Origin: Polyporus tsugae
Taxonomy: Eukaryota > Basidiomycota > Agaricomycetes > Polyporales > Polyporaceae
Assembly (NCBI GenBank): GCA_024305745.1
Contig: JAHRBS010000001.1
Coordinates: 2,170,001-2,234,000 of the forward strand
Reading direction: 5' to 3'
DNA length: 64,000 nucleotides
The position numbers and the translations under genes are program-made. Below the pieces are notes generated by a model, which made no database searches, was not told the DNA's origin, and worked only from the letters and a program-made list of their open reading frames with translations. Each line of letters starts with the position of its first letter. Positions within the stretch are counted from its first letter, which is position 1. Below are positions 12,901-23,584 of this stretch, one piece after another.

Positions 12901-15900
12901 AATTCACCCAGATCGCATTACGGGACTACAGGCAACACAGCATCGTCTTGCAATCGGTGCTCAAAAGCACTCGCACGCCCGATTATGATCCCACCCCTCG
13001 TCGTTCTTCCCCGTCGCCCGACGCCTTCGCTAGGCAGTGGCCTTCCGTAGCCCTTGATTGCACGCTCACCATGCGGTCGTTCGCGTTCACTGCAGCAGCT
13101 GAACAGCTTATCGTACGCTTCAAGAATGCCGATGTCGCCTACGCATCCTCCCTCCTGGTCAACTTCCATTCGCAGGAACATTCCGTTTGGGATATCTCGA
13201 CCAATCATTCCCTTATGTTCCATCAGGCAGCCTTTGAAGCATGTTCAGCGGCCAACGCAGCGTCACCAAAGCCACACGTTCTCGCTTCATTGACATTTGC
13301 AGATGGAAGGACCAACGTTGTGCTGCAGCAGGACGTTCACAGCAATCTGGTTGTCCGTGTCCTTGCAGGTCTAGGCAAGGTACACCTTGACGTCCCTCGC
13401 AGCGTCCTACGGCTCTACCGAGTCGTTGAGGGCTGGCGGGCGGACTACTTGCCCGGGATCGAGGCTACCGTACGGGCGCTGTTGGCGGAGCTGGGTAGTT
13501 CCTCGAAGGGCCCCAGCCGATCATCCTCTCAAGCATCCCATTCCCCCAAGCTGCTCACCTTCCAGGTTCAAGCGTCCGTGACTTCTACTCGAGCGACGCT
13601 CCAGGTCATGCACGGCACGTGGATGTCTTGGGAAGTTCGCGAAACTATCGCGTTCTTGCTCAATGATAGCCGCCGCAAGGGTGCATATGTCTTCGGTCTT
13701 CAGATGGGGCCCCATGTTTTCGAGGTCTCGGGGTTCCGAAGCGGGGTTCAGCCGATGCAAAGTTCTGGGATACGATTGGAGCTCCCCACCGTGACGCTTC
13801 GTGGCAAATACGACGGCAATGGTTTGCAGGGCCTGGCATTGGTCGAGTTCTTCCATGTCATTCTCCGGCCTTCTGACTGGGACACCCTTCTTTCCGTACA
13901 ACAAAAGTCTGGTCAGGACTTCAACGATCTCATCCACATCATTGAGCAGACCCGCCAAAAGGGACCTTCTGTCACATCCTCTGCATCCTCCGCCCCCCCT
14001 ACCACCGACGCGGCCAACAAGAAACCATTCAAGTTCAATGGCTCATTCAAGATGAAGGGTTTCCGTATTGGTCTCGAGGGTCTTACATCCACCTTGTTCC
14101 TGGAGTGCGACGATATCAGTGGTGGAGTCGGGAACTTAGGACGTTCTCTCTGGCACGTCAGGCTATCCGATTTAGCGCTGTCTCTTGCTGCCCAAGGTTC
14201 GATTGGCGTACCTTCGCACAGAGACCGCCGATCAGCGTTCGTTCGTGTGGACGTTGAAGTCGGTATGGGGAAGAAGGCAAATAGCAGCGTGCACCACTTG
14301 CAGGTCTCGGTCAACAAGATCCACGCTGTCATGCAACCCAGTTCTATTGGCGAGTTGGGCGACTTCGTGGACCACCTGCAGGTACGTTTGATCACCGCTT
14401 CTAAGGTTTCTCCATTTTGATTGTACATAGGCGGAGGTCATCATACGAAGGGTGAAACGCGCTACCGAACTTGAAGAGTTCAAGGAGAAGACGAGGAGTC
14501 TTATGAAGTCTCTAGATGTCAAGATTGGCGAACCGAAGGCTTCAGCAGAGAAGTCGCTGCTCGAACTGTACAACATCTCCGTAGTAGTCAGGAACGTCGG
14601 AGTGGCCTTCCCGCTTACGCTCTCTCGAGACCTCCACCTACCTCGCTCAGGAAGTCACGACGATAGCGCTGTCCGTGCCTTCCTCTTTTCGATCAAAACC
14701 ATCGAATTTGGAACACAGCTGGGAGAGAATGGGCAGGCGTCAATGACTGGCTTCTCCTTCCAGTTTGTCTCGAGGTATGTGGTTGCTTCACTAGGGAGAT
14801 TTGCGACAGTCTATTTATCGACGTATCGTACAGGTTCAGACAAGGAAACCCGGCAGACTTCTCTGGGGAGAACCACAAGACAAGAAACAAACTCATCTAC
14901 CCTGAGATGACTGCCCACCTTCGGTCAGAACGGGTGGCGGATTCTCGTCGTGTACGCGTCGGGGCTGAAGTCAGCGGCTTCGTGCTGGATGTTGACTCCA
15001 CTATCCCCGACTTTGTTTCATCCCTCTTGGAAGTGTATCGTCGGGGAAAGGATCGTGTCGAGCGCTTAGCGAGTAGCGCGCCTCGTTCTTCGCCCAGCAC
15101 CGAATCACCCCCGGTTCTAGAACCCGCCCAAGCAGAGGAACATTACGGAGCACTCCCTACCTCAAACATCCTCGCGTCCCTGACTTTTGCCAGTGGGAAG
15201 GTCCGCATGCACTCCAAAGAGTCGAGTGCGCATCTACCTCGCAGTCGCCCACTATCTACGTTGCTCTATGGCCGTGCTGAGGATTCCGGGGGTGCGGAGG
15301 AGTTTAACCTTCCCGAAGTCTCGGTATGGGGAGAGTTCCGAGCTACGCCTGCTGTGCAGAAACTCGCCAACAATGGACAGACGACGGAGCCATCCACCTT
15401 GATCTTCAAGAGCACCATCCACCCGAGCGAGAACACTCTTCGACCCGGTCTTCTGCCATTCCTTACAGAGCTGATGTCCAAGATCGAGGATCACATGCGT
15501 ACGAGTAACCCCCAAAACCCTCCCGCCTCTCCAGCCCCTAAAGCGCAAGGTTTGCTGCCTATCACCCCAATGCCTGACGAGCCTTCAGTTCGTGTCCCTG
15601 ATCCCGTCTCAAGCATGAAGATCAGTTTCAGCCTTCGTATCGACCAATCGAAGTTATTGCTCACCTGCCGACCTGACGCGAATGTGATCGCTGGTCTTCA
15701 CTGGGATAGTGGAGGGTTTATCGTCAACATCGCTCCTGGTGCCCGCCGTGTCTCTTTCACGGGTACGGTGGGTGGGCTCACCGTAGCTCTGAAGCATGGC
15801 TTTCTCAGCGAGGACTGTGTCAAGCTCGATGCTCGTAACCTCAATTTCTCGATGGCGTTCGCCAAGCTGGAGCCGGAAGGTGGTCGCGTGATGAGCTCTA

Positions 15901-17938
15901 TATCCGTCGTTCTCGATACGGAGTTCGCAGGCAGCCTTCGTTTCTCTCGGTTCCAGGATGTTCTCTGCTTCAAGGCGGTGTGGTTGGATAGGATACCCGC
16001 ATTCAGCAGTGGATCCAGTCTGATCCCCACTGAGCGACAGATTCCTCTGAATGCCACCCTCGTCACCACTCCCCTCGCGTCTTCAGTCAAGGAAGAGCTT
16101 ACGACGGCCGTGCTGGTTCGACTCCGTCGGGTCGAACTAGAGGTTGACCTTGGACAGTCGATCAGTGCCGTCAAGCTCTCTTTGGACAATACCCTAGTCC
16201 GGACGAAGATTACCGAAACGTTGTCGGAGCTGTCTCTGGGTATCGGTCACTTCTCCATTGTGGCCACGGGTAACCTTGCTGGCCAAGTGGAGATGCCGGA
16301 CTTCCAATTTCAGACGGTGCGACGGAACAACCACGAGTACGCCAAGGAGGCTGGTGGGCGAATGCTGGACCTCACGATGACAAGTGGCTTGTTCACTGTG
16401 AAGCTCGACTCGGATTATCACGAGCTAATCCAGTACCGGTACGACCTTAACCAGATAGATGCTGTCTTCAGGACGCTAATCGATTCTTTAGGGCAGAACC
16501 CATATCGATCTACATCTATGACGACTGGTCCCGGATATCCTCTGATGTTGCTGCAGAAGATCGGCGCGTTACCCTTGACTTCATGGTCACCGGAACTGAC
16601 GTCCTTGCTATCATGACCGTTGGAACTGTGCCTAAACTTGTCTCCTATGTCAACAAGTTCCGAGTAAACTTGGAGGCTCAAAGAGAAGGCGCAGCTCGCG
16701 AATCACGAGCGTTCCGGGTAGCGAATGCTCCCAAGCCCGACAATCCGCTTTCGGCGGTCGCGAACGCCATGTTCAAGTCTGCGCGGTCCCGCCTCAAGGA
16801 GAACGAAACCGGTCTTTCGTATGTGATTGGGCAGCGGATGAGTCTCAAGCTGAAGCTCCTTCGGCTGACCGTCTTGCCCCGGTCGATGCGGGACACCGAG
16901 CTGGCACAGTTCGTCGGCCAAGACATTCATGCCCGTCTGCACCGACTCATCCAGACCGAGGGTGAACCCGCTCAGCGCGATCTCCAGCTCTTCTTCTCCA
17001 GCATCACTATCTCGAAAATCACCCACTTGCACCACGGACTCTTGCCAAAGGAACAGTCCCTCGACAGTCGTGAATGGCTCTCCACGGTCGTCGCCCATTC
17101 TCCCGAGGCGATCATCTTCGGTCTACCGTCCATGGACATGCAGATGCACTCCGAAGAGACACGTGAAGCGCAAGCGGGAGACACGCGACGCATCCTGAGT
17201 TACGACTTTAGCTCAAGTTTCTCCAAGGCAGGACTCAAGGACGCAGAGGACATCTACATTTCATTGAATATGTCCCTCTACGCATGGCTGACCGTCCTCC
17301 GCAAGACTTTCGCGCGCGAGATGGAGCAGGTGCAGCTTTCTGCAGAGACACGTGGCCTGACTGTAGGCAGCGCAGCGCAAGCCGCTATGTCTCTTCGGAA
17401 GAGACACGAAACGAACGGGCCGTCATTGCTCCCTACCGACCGTGACGACGGTGCCGCTCAGGAGGCAGTCGCAGGGATTCGAACCCGCTCACGAGCACGA
17501 GGTTCAATCTCTACCAGGTTGTCTCCACTGTCCATTCAGACGGTGGACGTCGATGCCAAATTGCCCGTAGGTCCCTCACCTCTGTCGAGGATCATGGCGC
17601 CTACATCCACGACGTTTGCCGCTACGGCAGATTCGCCCGCACCTACCACTGCTGGGCCATCCGCTCTGCCGTCGTCTGTACCGAACGGGAAGAAAGCCAC
17701 AGGGCTTGTCTACACGCCGCGCACGCGCAAGATCGAACGCTTGACGATGCGGCAATTGGGCGAGGCGACACCGGATGTCATGCATCCGTTCTTCATGAAG
17801 AAGGCCGGGTTCAACTTGGAAGACTCTCTGCCACAATACGTGCACGAGTACGCAACACTGCCGACCGAGGAGATCATGAAGGCTCTGCTCAAGCTTTACA
17901 GTAAGCAGCTGACGAGGAGCGCGGTGGATACGCCTTGA
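6930..17938 (+). CDS. CSF1: CSF1/BLTP1-type bridge-like lipid transfer protein (about 3,370 aa)
   Basis: A giant gene of about 17 exons with short introns. The protein starts with a membrane anchor at residues 4-25 (LLVVCVCILLCLIFYLFYW). The chorein-like N-terminal segment follows: GRILIKDLRYHSSNQTF, LSWRYWIRRP, then GLEWHMYNRIPSFDN and LPISIEVTRGAITIGN. These are hallmarks of yeast Csf1 and animal BLTP1 (KIAA1109/Tweek). Family members form long hydrophobic grooves that carry phospholipids between the ER and other membranes. The largest exon (11687-14380) and the later ones encode repeating-groove beta-rich sequence. The C-terminal part includes TLDFMVTGTDVLAIMTVGTV and a disordered Ser/Pro linker, and ends at TGA 17936-17938. 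The frame change near 16440 is explained by a 53-nt intron (16439-16491). No lesion was found over the whole length. Confidence 0.9.
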
Positions 17939-18179
17939 CGGCCAGGTCCTCCGAGATTGGACGTTTGAAGAATTGCGGCTTGGATACCCGGTATTTACGT
18001 GGACTCGAGATCACTTTATACGATCCTCTGGAAGCACCTCGCATTTGTACCTTACCTGCCATAATGATTATTGTCTAGCGTTGTAATAACATCGTTCTAT
18101 CTCCGACATGCAGACGAGCGGAGGCGGTTCGAAGGGTCGACGGTCCAAGAAATAAATCAAATGGCTATATAACAACAGG
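17939..18179. other. Convergent intergenic region
   Basis: 241 bp between two stop codons, holding the 3' ends of CSF1 and YIP1. Nothing else seen. Confidence 0.5.
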
Positions 18180-19346
18180 TTACTTGGCCGAGCCGCTGCC
18201 GACGCCAACGTTGAATACACTGAGAAGCGCAAAGCAGCCATACAGCAAACCGATGGGGTACGCCAGAAGAAAACGTTGGTCCGACATACGCAGGACAGCA
18301 GTGAATATGCCTGATGCTGCGTATGTGCACCACAGAATGGATAGCGTCGAGAGCATATAGCCCACCGTTCCACTATGAGGGATGGTCAATGTGAGAATCG
18401 TCGTAGGTTTGAAGAAGACTCACTCTAGTGTAACGATGACACTGAGAGCGCCAACGGCAACCATGGGGAGGAGACAGTAGCCGAGCACGGAGACGACACG
18501 GTAGGCGTCGATGCCCTTTTCTGACATGAGATTAAGGAGGGTATAGATGGATAGTGAGCCGAGGACGCCGACGCCGTAGATGTATCCAAACTGTGGCTTC
18601 CCGGACTGGAACACGGGCGCATGCCGTGCGTGAGCATGAAGGCATATAAGCACCGCCATTCAATGGTGCGACGTACGAATAGCAAGAAGGTGCCGAAACA
18701 GAAGACGAACAGAAGCGGTCCTGCGAGATCTGCGTCGTCCATAATGTGCTCATCCACATGTCGTAAAGGATTCAGGACGGCGAGCGATTTGGCGCGTATG
18801 TGGAAGAAGTTGATGCCAAGTTCTATATTATCATATTGAGCACATTACAGGCCTAAAGACGAGCGGTAGCACGCACCTTCTAGCAGTGGTGGTTCACCCT
18901 CAAACCCTCCAGTCCCAAATGCCGTCCACCATCCTCCCGCCGGCTGAATGTTTCCCGTGTACGACCCGCCACCCTGCTGTATTGACCCCTGCGCATTCAT
19001 ATGCCCCTCCAAGCTAGACCGCGAGCCGGAGTAGAAGGTACTGCCGACCGGACTGGGAGCATAGAACTGAAGTGGTACGCCGGGCTGAGGCGCGCCATGC
19101 TGCTGGGGGTAGTACTGAGAAGACGATGCGCCGTACGCCGCCGCGTTGTTGTTGTCTTGCCACATCGCCACTATCGTCTCCGAAGGCAGTTGTCGCTGAG
19201 GATTGGGGGGAACTTGGAAGTGGGGGGAGTACAGGGTAAGGTCCACGTTTTGGCTGCGCGAGTCTAAGTAAGTAAGACGTGGACTCCGAGATAGTATACT
19301 CACCCTCACCTGACGCCACGTGCGCAGACTTTTCACTGTCAGGCAT
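18180..19346 (-). CDS. YIP1: YIP1 family Golgi membrane protein (Yip1/YIPF5)
   Basis: Multi-exon gene. The cytosolic N-terminus is Gln/Gly/Tyr-rich. The Yip1 domain then reads GEPPLLEELGINFFHIRAKS, AVLNPLRHVDEHIMDDADLA, then GPLLFVFCFGTFLLF and SGKPQFGYIYGVGVLGSLSI. Four to five hydrophobic segments follow, and the protein ends at GSGSAK. The E-L-G-I-N-x-x-x-I and D-x-D-L-A-G-P motifs identify the Yip1/YIPF5 group rather than Yif1. These proteins bind Ypt/Rab GTPases and act in ER-to-Golgi COPII transport. Exon 1 encodes only about 16 residues (MPDSEKSAHVASGEG) before an intron. The start codon is only 65 bp from the NSA2 start on the other strand. Confidence 0.9.
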
Positions 19347-19411
19347 GGTCGTACAAGCGCCGGTCTCTGCTCTCCACCGTCAGGTTCTCCTCCTTCCTCC
19401 CCCAGTTCGCG

Positions 19412-20469
19412 ATGGTATGTCGAGCGATGTGTTTGGGAGTCAAGTTTCTGCTAATAGCCTTCGTGCATATATAGCCTCAGGTGACGTTACCCCTTGGAAA
19501 TATTCAAGACCCATTCTCACCCTTCCTATAGAACGAGTACATCGAGGAGCACATCAAGCGACATGGTCGCCGGTTGGATTACTTCGAGCGGAAGTGTGTA
19601 ATCTTTTTTCCAAATTCATGGCCTTCGGCATTCACGGTGCTTCTCCAGGCGGAAACGCGAGGCTCGTGCCGTCCACCGCGCATCGGCAACCGCTCAAAAA
19701 GCCTTCGGTCTGAAGGCGAAACTCCTCCATGCCAAGCGCCATGCTGAGAAAGTGCAGATGAAGAAGACCCTCAAGGCGCACGACGAACGCAATGTCAAAC
19801 AGAAGGATTCGTCATCTGCTCCTGAAGGTGCTCTGCCGACATATCTGCTCGACCGTGAGGGACAGAAGGATGCGAAGGCGTTGTCGACCGCAATCAAGGA
19901 GAAGCGGAAGGATAAGGCGGCCAAATATGCGGTCCCGTTGCCCAAGGTCAGAGGTATTGCGGAGGACGAGGCATTCAAGGTGATGCGCACGGGAAAGAGC
20001 AAGAAGAAGGCGTGGAAGCGGATGGTGACGAAGGCGACGTTCGTTGGGGAGGGGTTCACCCGGAAACCAGTGAAGATGGAGAGGTTCGTTCGCCCAATGG
20101 CGTTGCGCTACAAAAAGGCCAATGTTACACATCGTATGTCCTCGCTTGTGGTCTGATGAGGGCCTTGCTGAGCACACTACCCTACAGCCGACCTCAAAGC
20201 AACGTTCCAGTTGCAAATTTTGGGCGTCAAGAAAAACCCTCAATCGCCTATGTATACACAGTTGGGTGTACTCACTAAGGGTACGATCATCGAGGTCAAC
20301 GTTTCCGAGCTGGGTATGGTCACGGCTGGCGGGAAGGTCGTGTTCGGCAAGTATGCACAGATTACGAACAACCCTGAAAATGACGGCTGCATCAATGCTG
20401 TACTTCGTATGTCCTTCCGTTTGCTTTTCCCCATTCATAATCTGATCCCACATAAATCTAGTTGTGTAA
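19412..20469 (+). CDS. NSA2: Ribosome biogenesis protein NSA2
   Basis: Nuclear pre-60S assembly factor of the eS8-like family. Exon 1 is just the ATG (19412-19414), exon 2 is a six-base micro-exon (19475-19480), and exon 3 starts at 19532. Together they give [20 protein letters not shown], the conserved N-terminus. The following exons give [60 protein letters not shown] and the beta-barrel end [19 protein letters not shown]. The last exon (20462-20469) completes INAVLLV and the TAA. The length is about 260 residues, normal for Nsa2. The protein is needed for late processing of 27S rRNA. It is transcribed away from YIP1, from a very short shared promoter. Confidence 0.95.
19475..19480 (+). other. 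Six-base micro-exon of NSA2 (Pro-Gln)
   Basis: CCTCAG is preceded by ATATAG and followed by GTGACG. Its inclusion between ATG and the exon starting AACGAG yields MPQNEY, the invariant NSA2 start. Introns of 60 nt (19415-19474) and 51 nt (19481-19531) flank it. Skipping it would keep the frame but lose Pro-Gln. Confidence 0.85.
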
Positions 20470-20780
20470 CGACCATTTTGCATAACATTCTCGGTTTACC
20501 CCAGTCACAGTACAGTAGCTCTCAGGTCGCTCGTCGATTTCGATGCGACACCCTGTATTAATATAGCTGTTACGATGGATTTCGCGACCAGAAGTCAGAG
20601 CATTATACCATGGCTCACCGTCTGCAGAAACAGTTTGAATACATGCCACCCACGCGCTTGAGCTCGCTTAATTAGGCCAGATGTATTTTAGCGCCCCGCA
20701 GCGTGGGGTTCGTCGGATGCCAGTGGCGGCGGCTTGACCTGTACCACTCAAGTACCACTAACCTCATCCTTCGTCTCGTC
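20470..20780. other. Intergenic region
   Basis: 311 bp holding the NSA2 3' end and the promoter of the next plus-strand gene. No feature seen. Confidence 0.5.
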
Positions 20781-21537
20781 ATGTCTGCTTCACCTGCACA
20801 CTCTCCCTCTCCTGTACCCACTGGCTCAAACAGCCGCCATGCATCTACACCTATGGAAAGGCAGAGGGCACAACTTGAGAAGCTGCTCAAAGATCCCTTA
20901 AAACCTGCCCATATACCCGCCGCGCCAAAGGAGAAGACCATCCGGCCTGCACGCGAGATGATGAAGAATGTCCAGGGTTCGAGTGCAGGCGCGGGTAGTG
21001 GCGAATTCCACGTCTACAAGGCGAGCAGACGGAGAGAATACGAGAGGCTGAAGATGATGGAGGACGAAGCCCAGAAGGTACGTCTCCTCCCCGAAAACCC
21101 ATGGCGGGTACAGAGCTAGCTGACGACCCATTTGCTTTCCTATCACACAGGAAATTGAGGTTGCCGAGTTCGAGAAGAAAAAGCGGGAGTGGGAGGACGT
21201 TGCGGAGGCTAAGACGGCGAAGAACAGGGCGAAGCGGCAGAAGAAGAAGGAGCACGCAAAAGGGAAAGGTGCGGAGAATGGAGGAGCCAAAGACTCCGTG
21301 GCCGGTGCAGGTTCGGGGACAAGTGGAGATCAGCCGTCGGCACCTCTCAAGAAAAGACGCCTTGTCAGCGGGAAGGAACTCGTTTTCCGGCGGCCGGGCG
21401 AGGAGGGCAGCGACGAGGAGGATGAAGACGACATTGGTCCGACCCCCGCAGCGTTGACACTCCCCTCTGCCGACCTAGACGCGGTCTCTGTACCAGTCGT
21501 GAACGCGCCGCGGATAACCATCATCGAAGATGACTAG
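20781..21537 (+). CDS. PRKRIP1-like spliceosomal protein (DUF1168)
   Basis: Two exons with one intron near 21077-21150. The protein (about 225 aa) has a disordered N-terminus, then the family core GEFHVYKASRRREYERLKMM, DEAQKEIEVAEFEKKKREWE and KTAKNRAKRQKKK. It ends with an acidic Ser/Pro tail. The F-H-x-Y-x-A-x-R-R-x-E-Y-x-R and K-T-x-K-N-R-x-K-R-x-K-K-K motifs are the signature of the DUF1168/PRKRIP1 family. In humans its member sits in the catalytic spliceosome as a long helix bridging U2 snRNP and U6. The role here is inferred from the family. The long basic helix is clear in the sequence. Confidence 0.85.
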
Positions 21538-22185
21538 ACTCATACCCCGCAGTCTTCCTCAGCTCTCCGCCACGAGAATGGCGGCATACGTGGACATATC
21601 CAGATGGCGATCATGTGGGTACGAGGGCGTGCAGATGGACGATGTATGTTCAGCTTGCACTCAATGACACATTACCTCAGTGACTACTAGCTTTCCGCAA
21701 CAAATATCCGAGCGACGCGCGATGTCACGACGACAGACATCTTTCATGACTATTTTAGCTCGACCTTCTGTATTCACTCGCCCAGTCGGATATCCTCAGC
21801 GGGATGCTGCTTTCTCCACCCCGATGACGATAGCATGGGCTTCTCGGAACTATTTATGCCCTTGTAGGTTTAGTGCAATGAAACAGCCGGCTCGCCGATT
21901 AACCTCCCTTGCCTGTTTGGACAATCTGACATACTCGTGATGCTACGCCGTTGCAGTGTGTTGCTGAAGCACCTGCGCTCAATCCGAGGTAAATCCCATA
22001 TATTTTCCAGGCACAGCACGACGGAACAACATCGTACACATACCTGCACCACCACAAGACAAAGGGAAGGTGATTAGCCAAGATTACTCAGATAATTTCT
22101 CGTGCATATAAGTCCCCCAGCGCGAAGAGGACAACGTCCCACTGTGCTTGATTGCCTGCTCAAACACAGTACTAACCCTTTCGAC
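21538..22185. other. Intergenic region upstream of the AA9 pseudogene
   Basis: 648 bp between the PRKRIP1-like stop and the old AA9 start. Apart from a TATA-like element near the right end, nothing coding or repetitive is evident. Confidence 0.5.
22105..22112 (+). promoter_or_regulatory. TATA-like element of the AA9 gene
   Basis: CATATAAG lies about 75 bp before the ATG at 22186, a usual distance for a strongly regulated secreted-enzyme gene. It appears preserved although the gene is broken. Confidence 0.4.
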
Positions 22186-23218
22186 ATGTTCGTCGCTGCT
22201 ACTCTCGCTACCCTCGCCCTTGGTGTCACCCAGGTCGCCGCGCATGGCGGCGTCCTCAGCTACTCCATGAACGGCCAGACCTACCAGGGGTTAGCTGTTT
22301 ATGTTCCCATCTACTGCGACTAAACATTATTTACCGGATCGTGTTTGTTTGCCACAGTTTCCAGGCGTACAACACGCCGACCGGTCAGAGCAGCATCCAA
22401 CGCGAGTGGGACACTTACAACCCGCTCACGGACCCGACCGACTCCTTCCTCTCCTGCAACAACAACGGTGCCAGTCTTGGCTCGGCCAGCTTTCTGCCAC
22501 CGTTCCCGCTGGCTCGAAGGTCGTCGCTTACTGGAAGTGAGTGTCTGCAAATGTAGCATGACCCGTGAGTAGGTTTGCCGATGGTGTTTTGTGTTGGAAT
22601 AGCCAATGGCCCCACACCATCGGTCCAGTCATGGTCTACATGGCGAACTGCAACGGTGCATGCACATCCGCCACCACATCGGTCCTTGAGACGTAGGTAA
22701 GTGACGGATATGCACTCTGTCGTGAAGAAACCAGAATCCTCAACGCCTCGGTCGTGTTCAGTTCAAGATTGACGAGGCCGGTCTGATCTCCGGTGACCTC
22801 CCCACCGGTCTATGGGACCAGGGTGAACTCGCGTTGCGAACAACAGCAGGTATTCGTCTTCGCGTCAACCGGTCTGTTGTCTACTCACCTCAACCGTCTG
22901 AAGCTGGACCTCCACCATCCCCGCCTCTCTCGCGTCCGGCGAGTACTTCATCCGCCACGAGGTATCTTGATCGAGGATCCCTCGAATCGTCAGCCACAAG
23001 GACTTCCCGCTGACAATCACTATAGCTTTTCGCCATCCACACTTCGGACCAGCCCCAGTTCTACCCCGAGTGTGCGCAGCTGAAGATTACCGTAAGTTGC
23101 TTCTCTTTCGTCGATGCAAGAGTATGGAAGGTTTCTCACTGTAACTCTGAATCCAGGGCTCTGGCTCCGCTCAGCCTTCGGGTTCGTATCTTGTCAAGTT
23201 CCCTGGTGCATACAGCAT

Positions 23219-23234
23219 GTCCGACCCCGGTGTC
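23219..23234 (+). repeat. Target-site duplication, left copy
   Basis: GTCCGACCCCGGTGTC, identical to 23393-23408. It is AA9 coding sequence (Ser-Asp-Pro-Gly-Val) duplicated on insertion of the SINE-like element. Confidence 0.85.
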
Positions 23235-23392
23235 TTATTATTATTATTATTATCATTACTATCACGTCAGAGCTTATCAGAATACAACGGATAAAGCTTT
23301 GTATCTACGCGTGCCTGATAAGACGACTGCTATCCCCGATTCGGTTGACGGTTTAAGAACCCCGGCGGGGCCCACGACTCAGCACGTGGGGA
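23235..23392 (-). mobile_element. SINE-like retroposon, 158 bp, inserted in the AA9 gene
   Basis: A 158-bp insert flanked by perfect 16-bp direct repeats. On the minus strand it ends in a (TAA)n tail (plus strand 23235-23252, TTA repeats) directly against one repeat. A terminal simple-repeat tail with a long target duplication is the signature of LINE-driven retroposition. It has no terminal inverted repeats and no coding capacity. The minus-strand head carries GC-rich sequence with weak resemblance to Pol III A/B boxes (TGAGTCGTGGG and GGTTCTTAAACC); this part is speculative. Removing the insert and one repeat restores the AA9 reading GAYSMSDPGVGIDVYSQP, which fixes the borders exactly. Confidence 0.75.
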
Positions 23393-23408
23393 GTCCGACC
23401 CCGGTGTC
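23393..23408 (+). repeat. Target-site duplication, right copy
   Basis: Second perfect copy of the 16-bp repeat, followed directly by the AA9 continuation GIDVYSQP. Confidence 0.85.
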
Positions 23409-23584
23409 GGCATTGACGTCTACTCTCAGCCTGTGCGTATGGGTATCAGTTGCCGCCCGCACTTACACGCATCGTCTTAAGGCGTCACCAACTACACCAT
23501 CCCCGGTATGCTTTTGTCGATACATGAAAGTTAAAGGCATGCTAATGTTCGCTGTTTGCAGGTCCCGTTGTCTGGCAGGGGTGA

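Larger units (their letters stand above)
22186..23584 (+). pseudogene. AA9 lytic polysaccharide monooxygenase (GH61), decayed
   Basis: Remains of a secreted copper enzyme that oxidatively cleaves cellulose. The signal peptide MFVAATLATLALGVTQVAA is followed by HGG, whose His would be the copper-binding N-terminus. Family blocks follow in order: SIQREWDTYNPLTDPTDSFL, CNNNGASLG, QLSATVPAGSKVVAYW, NQWPHTIGPVMVYMANCNGA, FKIDEAGLISGDLPTGLW, then SWTSTIPASLASGEYFIRHE, TSDQPQFYPECAQLKIT and YTIPG...GPVVWQG. They are no longer in one frame. One base is missing near 22485 (the family has Ser-Gly-Gln). A TAG sits at 22694-22696. A +2/-1 shift lies near 22828-22835. A 174-bp insertion with an in-frame stop lies at 23235-23408. 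Intron borders are still recognisable, so the loss is fairly recent. Confidence 0.85.

Noticed and set aside
14381..14431. Apparent stop in the CSF1 gene after QVRLITASKVSPF
   Set aside because: A normal 51-nt intron (GTACGT...CATAG) removes it and the protein continues in frame.
16439..16491. Apparent frameshift near the 3' third of CSF1
   Set aside because: Explained by a 53-nt intron; joined exons read IQYRAEPISIYIYDDWSRIS and then TLDFMVTGTDV in one frame.
17472..17492. Perfect tRNA B-box-like GGGTTCGAATCC (minus strand)
   Set aside because: It is inside the CSF1 coding sequence, with no A box or acceptor stem around it.
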